From an uncultured Hymenobacter sp. (lineage in GTDB: Bacteria; Bacteroidota; Bacteroidia; Cytophagales; Hymenobacteraceae), in assembly GCA_937871705.1 (NCBI GenBank), contig CALMOO010000330.1:1-22032 (forward strand): 22,032 bases of DNA. Direction: 5' to 3'. The notes beneath the pieces are model-generated. The model saw only the letters and a program-made list of their open reading frames with translations, had not been told where the DNA came from and did no database searches. Positions 14,825 through 22,032 of the stretch are shown here, in pieces. The position numbers and the translations under genes were made by a program. Each line of letters begins with the position of its first letter. The first letter of the stretch is position 1.

Positions 14825-14960
14825 ACGGTCTGTTTTGGGAGGGTCTGAGATGCGGATGTGCTTCGCTCAAGCGTACAGCTTGCGGGGTTGCTACTTGTCG
14901 GGCTAACCGTTGTCTATAGGTGAGACGCGGACGTAGCTTAGCCGTTGTCCTTGCGCACTA

Positions 14961-15215
14961 CTAGGTGATAATAGCGGTGGCTTTAATTTCCACGAGTAGG
15001 CGTGGGTCAATGAGAGCCGCTACCTACACCATTGTAGACGCAGGCCGAATGGCTCGAAATACTATCCCATTCGCCCGCCCGACTTCTTCCCAGGCCCTGC
15101 CTGATGTTGGTCGCAAAGAGCGCGTGCGCACTACACCCTCAGCTCGGCTCCAGGTTGCTGCAGCGCCAAGTCGAATTTCTCCAGGATGCGCTTGGTTTGG
15201 GTGTATTCGTCGTGC
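14961..15215 (-). pseudogene. RidA/YjgF-family gene remnant
   Basis: Minus-strand translation gives RidA-type segments in order. EYTQTKRILEKFDLALQQPG corresponds to the GDAYAQT helix of the family. LFATNIRQ is in another frame. WEEVGRANGIVFRAIRPAST and MV are then followed by a stop and VAALIDPRLLVEIKATAII, ending at TAG 14961-14963. RidA proteins deaminate reactive enamine/imine intermediates. At least two frameshifts and one in-frame stop make this copy dead. The N-terminal third is not recognised. Confidence 0.6.
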
Positions 15216-16269
15216 CCACTAGTTCTGAAGTAAGGGGTGTTGTCTGGACCTAGGGGCGGTGTAGGAGACCCAAAACTACTTTGCGCATGCATCCACCCTT
15301 CTCCAGCTACCTGACTCAGAAAGGCTAGCTCAAACCCCAAGCGGACATCGACTTTCGGAGCCCACTTTTAAGCCAGCAAACAGGTCAGCACGGCTTAAAT
15401 GCCCTAAACCGCTAGCATTACTCAACAAGGTACGCCTTGGTGACGCTGGTTAGCGGTTCAAACTTTCCTCTTCTACTCGACCAACTCAACTTATTGTTAA
15501 CATAAAATGCTGTCTAAGCAATGTTTTAATAATTAATGCGAAAATATATCATAACATAGTAGGCATAAGTGGAATAATACAGTTTTAATAATAAACATTT
15601 ATATTTTTAAATATATATTTTGCCTATACCTTTACTGCTCATCTTACGAGTTCGAGCTTCTAAGTTGTAAGCATACTATTCTAAATCTGCAATTTAATTA
15701 ACAGCTTATTTATTGCTAGTATCAAGATTAGACCACTGGTTTGCTAGGGCAACCTGTAATGTGGCGGCCAGTGTTATTGCCTTCAACTAAGATTTATTAT
15801 AATCAGCATGTCTGGATATAATCACGAGTAACAAGCATTAAAGCTCACTACTGATCTGTTTAGGCCAGCAATGTAAATGCTTAATTAAAGCATATACATT
15901 GCTGCTAAATTGATCTATTGCTGATGCTATATAAAAAAGTTTGAGCTTGCTAAGACTATGTGCCACTTAGAGCGCTTTTGTAAGGGATGAACTTTCACTT
16001 AAATTATAGCTAACTGCCTTAGGTGAACATAAATATGGTAGTAAGGCATTCCTGTCTCTAATCTTCGCTATCTACCCGACAGCTTGAGTGGCTTATAATT
16101 AAAAAAGAGACTGATTTGTTGTATACCGTACGTATTTACTACGCTTTATTACCTCCTTTAATGTTAATACTATAGTTTATATAAAGGCCACTTTACTGTA
16201 TAAAACTATCTTCCGAAGCAGGGATATACCTAAAATGTGATTCTGGAATTAAACCTAGACAACATTAGT
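15216..16269. other. Long non-coding region, very AT-rich from about 15480
   Basis: No gene is supported. The left part is GC-rich, probably further debris of the RidA locus. From about 15480 the sequence is strikingly AT-rich, with many TTAA and ATAT runs, unlike the rest of the window. It holds the near-palindrome at 15866-15904 and must contain the promoter of the 1204-aa YD-repeat gene. No promoter could be assigned with confidence. Confidence 0.6.
15866..15904. repeat. 39-bp near-palindrome centred on TTAATTAA
   Basis: Arms 15866-15882 (CAGCAATGTAAATGCTT) and 15888-15904 are reverse complements at 16 of 17 positions, with a 5-base centre. There is no T tract after it. It could be a dimeric regulator site or an RNA hairpin. 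Confidence 0.7.
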
Positions 16270-19200
16270 ATGAAAAAAATATTTTACCCAAAAAACAAAT
16301 TTTTATTCTTATTGCTAATAGCAATAAGCTTTTCGTTAAAAGCGCAACAAAATCCTGCGGTTACGAATCGTTACAGTCAAGTTTCCATCGCTTCGCCTAA
16401 CGCTGCTTCCCTTGGTAAGTATGCGGATATCCCTGTAAACTACCATACCGGGATGCCGCAGATAAATATCCCAATTTATACCATTAAAGAGGGCCCATTG
16501 ACAATGCCTATTAGTCTGAGTTATCAGGCGGGGGGCATCAAAGTGCAAGAGCCAGCCAGTTGGGTAGGTGCTGGCTGGTCTCTCCAAGCAGGGGGTGTGA
16601 TTACGCGTACCGTGATGGGAGCTCCTGATGAGAGAAGCACAAGCAACGCTAAGTATGGGTATTTTAGTGATTACGGGTATGCGAACTATTGGACTACCGG
16701 TGGGGGAGTCGACCAAGGAACTGGGCAGGCATTGTCTTACGATTACGGCTTTGCTAATTCTCTCTATGACGGGGAGCCCGACCTGTTTTTCTTTAATTTT
16801 AACGGATATACTGGCAAATTTTATTTTAGCGATGATCGAACACCAATCTTAGTAGATGGGGGGGATCTAAAGATAGAATACTATTACCCTGTAGAACAGA
16901 GCAGCTCTTATACGAATCGAAGCGCTAATATTCAAGGTTTCATTATCACTGCACCAACTGGCGATAAATATTATTTTGGCATTACTGACAATACAGGAAT
17001 AGGGCCTGTAGAGATGACCATTCCTATTTCGGAAGGTAATACTAACATTACTGAAAATGTTTTCTCTAGTTACTACTTAAGCAAAATCGTAGCTGCTGAC
17101 GGGATTCACACAATTAATTTTACTTATCAATCTGAAAAATATAGTTACTACACCCTGTTGACATTCCCTCTTCAAAGTGACCTTGCGCCAGACCCCAATA
17201 ATCCTTCTGCTTACGATTCACGGGAATACAGGCTAGGTAAAAATTATATTGATGGTGTTCGACTATCTCAAATTACCTTTTCTAATGGAACTATCTCCTT
17301 TAATGCTGGTGCCATACGAACAGATTTGAGTAGGTACATATACAGTGGGTTAGACGAATCTCTAAATACAGAATCTACCTCCTTAGATAATATAAAGATA
17401 TCTGGAACGGGTATTTGTAAGCAATTTGCTTTTTCCTATAGTTATTTCCAAGATAACACTTCTCTTTTAGCTCCTGGAATTAAAACGCCTAATGGTACTA
17501 GTATAGACACAGATAAAAGACGACTAAAGCTAGAAAGTGTACAGGAGAAATCCTGTGATGGCACCCTTTCTAACAATCCTTGGGTATTTGCCTATTATAG
17601 TAACTTTCTGCCCCGCCGGTTATCTTTTGCGCAGGACCACTGGGGTTTTTATAATGGTAAAGAAATTAATAATACATACAATACATTAATTCCAACTTAC
17701 TCGACCAATAGTAATCACACTATTACCACGTATGCTGGGGCGGATCGGGACGCAGCTTGGCCAGCGATGGAGAATGGAATGCTCACGCAAATCACTTACC
17801 CTACTGGTGGTAGCGCGGTTTTTGAGTATGAGCCAAATGACGTGTGGGTCAATTATAAAAAATACCAGTATCAACCTGTAGCCACGGCGTGTGCAGGTGC
17901 TTATTGTAGCTCTCTATCCCAAACCCTTAGTATCCCTTTCTCGGGTAACCCTTATCGCTTTAGGTTGACTTATCAGGGCAACTCTAGTAGCTCATACCCA
18001 GGAAAGGGCGCATTCGCCGGCCCTTATGTTAGTCTAGCTGTATACAAAGCAAGCAATAAACTTGTTGACGAAGTGATAGTACAGCCAACGCCAGGAGTCC
18101 GGTCCTATAGCCTCACTGCGGATACTCCCTATTCAGGATCAGTTGAAAGCGTATATATTCAGGTTGATGAATACGTCTCTCAGGACGTTCAACAAAATGT
18201 GCTAGCCGGAGGGATACGTATAAAAACCATTACAGCGAAGGAGAGTGCAACAGCCACTGGCATGGTAACGGCGTATGCCTACCAAGCAAATGGTCGCTCA
18301 ACTGGTACGCTATACAGTCGCCCTCGGTACGTGCAAGTCATTCGTAATAGTATTGTCGCCACTTATGGCTTTCCCGGCAATACCTCCACCTACAACCCGA
18401 ATGTTCATGGATGTATGGGACCCGAAATTGGGAACGGACAATTATATCTAAAATCACCCTGCGGTATAGTACCCATGTCCACGACGCAGGGCAATCACTT
18501 AGGCTATGATCAAGTGACGGTGACTAAATCAGGCAATGGCCGGGCGGAGTATTACTACTATGGAGCTGACTATTGGAAAAGCTATAATGATGTATGCTAC
18601 CGAGTTATAGATCCTACCTTATGTGACCCGGCTTTACCTAGTCTTCCAGCTGTTCCACTGCCGTTCGACTTTAGTCGGGGTCAATTAAAGTACGAGCGAA
18701 TTTTTGACCAAGCAGGACATCTGTTAAAGGACAGCCAGTATACCTACCGCTACGATAGTAGTAAAGTGACTACCCCCTGCTATCTGGTTAGGTATGTAGG
18801 TAGTGCGATGCTTGGTGCGTTCTATAACAGAAAAGCGTATTGGGAAAACCAGAGTCAAGTGATTGAAACTACCTTATCAGCTACAGGGGAAAGCATCCAG
18901 GTTACTAAAATAGATAAGTACGATAGTCCTTATCACCGTCAATTGACTCAGCAGACCGAGATTCGTTCTGCGGGTGAGGTAATTGATACAAAGAATAAAT
19001 ACATTTTTGATTTCAGAATCGCAGCCTGCGATAACATTGCCGACGGTACCGGTTCGTACAATACTGCTTGCTCCAGCTGTGATGCAACGTATTATTCACA
19101 ATTAGGTACCTGCACCACGTACGACTGCAAACGAAGGCTGTATCGGGATAATCTTCTTTGCCGGGCTAATGCTCGAAAAGACTATATTACCTACCGCCGA

Positions 19201-19884
19201 AACAATTTTACTAATAGTACCAATAATTTCCAAGCGGCGCACACTAACGCTAAGTACAATGCTGATGGCAGCTTATTGCCCCTTCTGCAACTGCAGGACA
19301 ATTACACAAATACCTTGGTTGAAAGCAGTCAATGGAAGAATGACCACCTGCTAGGCGCCTCTTATACGGCTTTTAGTCCCGGCCTTACCCAACCGGCCAC
19401 TATGTACCCAGCTAGGTTGTTTTCGCTTTTCCTGACAAGTCCTGCCACCGTGTTTGCGCCTGCTACGGTCAGTGGCAACAGCGTCAGCCTCGATTCACGC
19501 TATGCGGCTACCCCAGAAGTAACACTTACTTTCGATAATGGCAATTTGGTTGAGATAACGCCTAAAACAGGTATTGTGACCTCTTACGTGTGGGGGTATA
19601 CCAATACGCTGCCCGTTGCCAAAGCGATTGGGGTAAGGTATGCCACCTTGAATGCAGCTTATAACAATGCCGGAGGAAATCTGACGACCCTACGCGGCCA
19701 GTCCTCTTTAGCTAAGGCTTTGCTATCAACTTATAGCCATCAACCATTGGTCGGCGTCACGTCGCAGACCGACCCTTCGGGTCGCAGCTTAACTTACGAA
19801 TATGACGCGTTGGGCCGGCTAGTGCGCACACGCAATGAACAGGGCCGCATTCTTACTCAGCTAGAATACCACTACGGGCTCTAA
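16270..19884 (+). CDS. Secreted SpvB-like/YD-repeat (Rhs-related) protein, 1204 aa
   Basis: A signal peptide (residues 1-25, FLFLLLIAISFSLKAQQ) sets the start at ATG 16270 rather than the in-frame GTG 33 bases upstream. The N-terminal domain is the Bacteroidota SpvB/TcB-like type: YHTGMPQINIPIYTIKEGPL from residue 58, then ISLSYQAGGIKV, PASWVGAGWSLQAGGVITR and PDE. The middle is beta-rich with many aromatic YY and Y-x-Y strands. At about 918-985 there is an insertion with six cysteines. The last 40 residues carry a YD repeat (TDPSGRSLTYEYDALGRLVR) and end YHYGL. Such proteins form or cap Rhs-type shells. This one has no toxin domain of its own. The first two thirds are lower in GC than neighbouring genes. 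The LamG/DUF6443 gene follows on the same strand after 129 bases. Confidence 0.85.
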   Translation: MKKIFYPKNKFLFLLLIAISFSLKAQQNPAVTNRYSQVSIASPNAASLGKYADIPVNYHTGMPQINIPIYTIKEGPLTMPISLSYQAGGIKVQEPASWVGAGWSLQAGGVITRTVMGAPDERSTSNAKYGYFSDYGYANYWTTGGGVDQGTGQALSYDYGFANSLYDGEPDLFFFNFNGYTGKFYFSDDRTPILVDGGDLKIEYYYPVEQSSSYTNRSANIQGFIITAPTGDKYYFGITDNTGIGPVEMTIPISEGNTNITENVFSSYYLSKIVAADGIHTINFTYQSEKYSYYTLLTFPLQSDLAPDPNNPSAYDSREYRLGKNYIDGVRLSQITFSNGTISFNAGAIRTDLSRYIYSGLDESLNTESTSLDNIKISGTGICKQFAFSYSYFQDNTSLLAPGIKTPNGTSIDTDKRRLKLESVQEKSCDGTLSNNPWVFAYYSNFLPRRLSFAQDHWGFYNGKEINNTYNTLIPTYSTNSNHTITTYAGADRDAAWPAMENGMLTQITYPTGGSAVFEYEPNDVWVNYKKYQYQPVATACAGAYCSSLSQTLSIPFSGNPYRFRLTYQGNSSSSYPGKGAFAGPYVSLAVYKASNKLVDEVIVQPTPGVRSYSLTADTPYSGSVESVYIQVDEYVSQDVQQNVLAGGIRIKTITAKESATATGMVTAYAYQANGRSTGTLYSRPRYVQVIRNSIVATYGFPGNTSTYNPNVHGCMGPEIGNGQLYLKSPCGIVPMSTTQGNHLGYDQVTVTKSGNGRAEYYYYGADYWKSYNDVCYRVIDPTLCDPALPSLPAVPLPFDFSRGQLKYERIFDQAGHLLKDSQYTYRYDSSKVTTPCYLVRYVGSAMLGAFYNRKAYWENQSQVIETTLSATGESIQVTKIDKYDSPYHRQLTQQTEIRSAGEVIDTKNKYIFDFRIAACDNIADGTGSYNTACSSCDATYYSQLGTCTTYDCKRRLYRDNLLCRANARKDYITYRRNNFTNSTNNFQAAHTNAKYNADGSLLPLLQLQDNYTNTLVESSQWKNDHLLGASYTAFSPGLTQPATMYPARLFSLFLTSPATVFAPATVSGNSVSLDSRYAATPEVTLTFDNGNLVEITPKTGIVTSYVWGYTNTLPVAKAIGVRYATLNAAYNNAGGNLTTLRGQSSLAKALLSTYSHQPLVGVTSQTDPSGRSLTYEYDALGRLVRTRNEQGRILTQLEYHYGL

Positions 19885-20013
19885 CCAGTCACTGGCATAA
19901 CGCGAGTTTACGCGTGCTTGCTCGCACGACTTTTCTCTATTGTCTTTATACTAGTCGCACTAGGGCAGCTCCTGCCACAAGGTGTTCGGCTGGCTTGTTC
20001 TTGCGGTCTTTTT

Positions 20014-22032
20014 ATGAAGCATTCATTACGTTGCTTGCTAGTCCTATGTAGCTTATTAGCCGGACTCTGGCCAACCTCAAGTCGGGCTCAAATGGGTTGT
20101 ACCCCCTCTCTGAACACTGGCCTTCAGGTCTGGCTGCCCTTTGATGAAAGTACGGGAACAGGCGCCATAGATGCTTCGGGACAAGGCTATAAGGGCGACC
20201 TGTCCGCGACCAGTGCTAGTTGGCAGCCCACGGGCGGCGTCAATCGCGGGGCTTTGAGCTTGCCTAGTGGCGGCAGCCTGTTTGTGCCCTGGTACTGGCA
20301 GCCAGGCAGTTTCACCGTATCGTGGTGGGTAAACCCGAGTCAATACGCCAGTTATGGGCAAGCTCTCTCGGCCCTGATGCCCTATGCAGGCGGCGGCTGG
20401 GGCGGGTTTCTGTTCTATGCTGATGCCACGGGTGCTCTGCACGTCGGCACGGATAGTTACACGCAGCTTACCGTAGCCCCAGGGTCGTTGTCGCTCAATA
20501 CGTGGCAACACTTCGCTTTCACCTTTACTCCCAACGGCAGTACGGGCACGGGCCAGCTTTACCGCAATGGCCAAGTAGTGGCGACCAAGGCCGGCATGAG
20601 CCTGCCCCAGCCCTGGAACGGCTTCAAAGCGGGTGCCGTAGCCTCCACCTCGCTCGCCTTTTTAGGCCTGCTGGATGACTTACGCCTCTACAATCGGGCG
20701 CTTACCGACCAGGAAGTACTTCAAGTAAGTCAGTGCCGCGCTACCCCAACTCCGCTCTCATTGTGTCCACCGCTGCGCGTTGCCACCTCCGGGGACGTTA
20801 CCGTTGCGCAGGGGGGCTCCACCGCTGTGCAGGCTACACCCAGCGTGGCGGGCACAATGCTCACCTTCGATGGGCTAGATGATAACCTAGAGATTACCAA
20901 CCGGGATGGGGATCCGCGGGTCGTGTCGAAGGGCTACGCCACGGTCAACAACTTTACCTTTGAAGCCTGGGTCCTACCTACCACTACCCACAAGATAGAT
21001 CCAGTAATGACCCAGTATGCGGGCCTTTCAGGCGGGCAGCGTTGGGCGTTTAACCCGGTTCATGGCGCCTTGTACTATGGAGATGATCACGCCACGACGG
21101 GCCTATCGGTGGGCACCAACGGCATCAGCGTCTATGAGCTGAGCGGTGATTACTACCCGGCCGTTCTCGTGTGGCAGTCGCCCACGCCGCTCACCAGCTG
21201 GACTCACGTGGCCGTGGTTTATACCAACCGCCAGCCCAGCCTCTACGTGAACGGCCAACTCGTTATGCAGGCCACCGTGCAAGTACACGATGGCAACGGC
21301 AACGTGGTCAGTAAAAGTTACGTGCACCCATCCCCCAACTTAGGTGGGGGAACCTATCAAGGAAGTATCGATGAAGTGCGCGTGTGGAATGTTGCTCGCT
21401 CCGGGGCCGATATTCTGGCGACGAAAAACAACGTAGTAACCTCCGCGCCCCCTACGCTCATTGGGAATTGGCGCTTCGACGAAGGGACCGGACGGGTAGC
21501 CCGTGATCTGACCAGCAACTATAATGATGGCTTTTTAAAGGGCGGCGGCAACCCACCCGGTCCGAATGGCAATGGGCCCGCCTGGGTCCCGTCCACAGCT
21601 CCACTCACCGGAGTGAACACGGACCCAGCGCTTACTCTGCGCTGGACGCCGACCGCGGGCTTGAGCGCCGCGACGGGGGCCAGCCTCACGGCGACCCCGG
21701 CTAGCACCACGGCCTACGTTGCGCAGGCTACGACTGCCTGCGGGGCCACGGCCCAGGGGCGGCTCACCGTGACGGTCCTGCCCAGCGTGCCAGCCCCTAC
21801 GGTGAACTTGCCCGTAACCTGCACGCCTACGTTGGGCGGCAGCGCGCCAGCTTCGCGAGCGGGGGCCACGGATGTGGTCAACTATGTGCGCACCTACACC
21901 GCGCGCCAAGTGTTTACGGACCCGGCGACCTTAACGGCGGCAGGCGTGGCCGGCGTGCAGGTTAAGACCGAGTACCTGGATGGGCTAGGCCGGTCCGTGC
22001 AGACAGTGTTGCGCCAGGAGTCACCCTTGGGT
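20014..22032 (+). CDS. Secreted LamG-Ig-DUF6443 Rhs-type protein (3' end outside window)
   Basis: The frame is open for 673 codons to the window edge. A signal peptide covers residues 1-25 (MKHSLRCLLVLCSLLAGLWP, then TSSRA). Two LamG/concanavalin-like domains follow. The first, at about 35-240, runs from VWLPFDESTGTGAIDASGQG to LLDDLRLYNRALTDQEV. The second, at about 280-510, includes FEAWVLPTT, WTHVAVVYTNRQPSLYVNGQ, GSIDEVRVWNVARS and a third repeat-like GNWRFDEGTGRVARDL. An Ig/PKD-like segment at about 540-590 reads WTPTAGLSAATGASLTATPA. From 622 begins the DUF6443 region that opens Bacteroidota Rhs proteins (NYVRTYTARQVFTDP, then EYLDGLGRSVQTVLRQESPL). The Rhs core and variable C-terminus are not in view. 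LamG domains suggest surface glycan or protein binding. Confidence 0.85.
   Translation, partial: MKHSLRCLLVLCSLLAGLWPTSSRAQMGCTPSLNTGLQVWLPFDESTGTGAIDASGQGYKGDLSATSASWQPTGGVNRGALSLPSGGSLFVPWYWQPGSFTVSWWVNPSQYASYGQALSALMPYAGGGWGGFLFYADATGALHVGTDSYTQLTVAPGSLSLNTWQHFAFTFTPNGSTGTGQLYRNGQVVATKAGMSLPQPWNGFKAGAVASTSLAFLGLLDDLRLYNRALTDQEVLQVSQCRATPTPLSLCPPLRVATSGDVTVAQGGSTAVQATPSVAGTMLTFDGLDDNLEITNRDGDPRVVSKGYATVNNFTFEAWVLPTTTHKIDPVMTQYAGLSGGQRWAFNPVHGALYYGDDHATTGLSVGTNGISVYELSGDYYPAVLVWQSPTPLTSWTHVAVVYTNRQPSLYVNGQLVMQATVQVHDGNGNVVSKSYVHPSPNLGGGTYQGSIDEVRVWNVARSGADILATKNNVVTSAPPTLIGNWRFDEGTGRVARDLTSNYNDGFLKGGGNPPGPNGNGPAWVPSTAPLTGVNTDPALTLRWTPTAGLSAATGASLTATPASTTAYVAQATTACGATAQGRLTVTVLPSVPAPTVNLPVTCTPTLGGSAPASRAGATDVVNYVRTYTARQVFTDPATLTAAGVAGVQVKTEYLDGLGRSVQTVLRQESPLG

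Noticed and set aside
14965..15222. Plus-strand 85-codon ORF
   Set aside because: It is antisense to the RidA-family remnant and shows no protein family features.
19913..19928. CGTGC/GCACG hairpin as a terminator between the two large genes
   Set aside because: The stem is only 5 bp with a weak pyrimidine tract, so it is not enough to claim termination or to split the pair into separate units.

Overview
The window looks like chromosomal DNA of a Bacteroidota bacterium of the Cytophagales, most like Hymenobacter. This is inferred from protein style: a Bacteroidota-type SpvB-like/YD-repeat protein paired with a LamG-DUF6443 protein, DUF4468, DUF3606, a PA2169-type four-helix protein, and IS110 and IS1182 transposases. 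Starts also lack clear Shine-Dalgarno sequences. No rRNA, tRNA or CRISPR array was seen.

Layout. 1-1.8 kb: the 3' end of an OmpA-type outer-membrane/peptidoglycan-binding gene with its terminator, then a frameshifted small membrane-protein gene, a PA2169-family gene without an ATG, and a 27-bp perfect hairpin terminator. 1.8-3.9 kb: a weak minus-strand ORF, an intact IS110-family transposase whose upstream leader may encode a bridge RNA, and decayed AraC-like fragments. 3.9-6.9 kb: a compact minus-strand operon of an extended SDR reductase, an AraC regulator (ATGA overlap with the reductase) and a membrane-anchored metallo-beta-lactamase-fold hydrolase. 7.3-8.5 kb: a Crp/Fnr regulator and a DUF1330-like protein, ended by a terminator. 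8.7-11.1 kb: a tyrosine recombinase on the minus strand with two strong inverted repeats beside it, a small serine-recombinase-type HTH fragment and a 99-aa coiled-coil protein with a terminator.

11.1-15.3 kb is a graveyard of broken genes around two small genes. It holds a fragment of an unrecognised gene, the 3' end of an IS1182-like element on the minus strand, a DUF3606 gene without an ATG, a secreted DUF4468 gene, an IS1182-family transposase stopped by one amber codon, and a multiply broken RidA-family gene. The two IS1182-type copies share a 16-bp end in inverted orientation.

15.3-22.0 kb: about 0.9 kb of very AT-rich non-coding DNA precedes a pair of large exported proteins. One is a 1204-aa SpvB-like/YD-repeat protein. 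The other begins with a signal peptide, two LamG-like domains, an Ig-like domain and the start of a DUF6443/Rhs region, and runs off the window end. This pair is the most promising part of the window: such genes often end in a variable, possibly toxic, C-terminus, which lies outside what can be read here.
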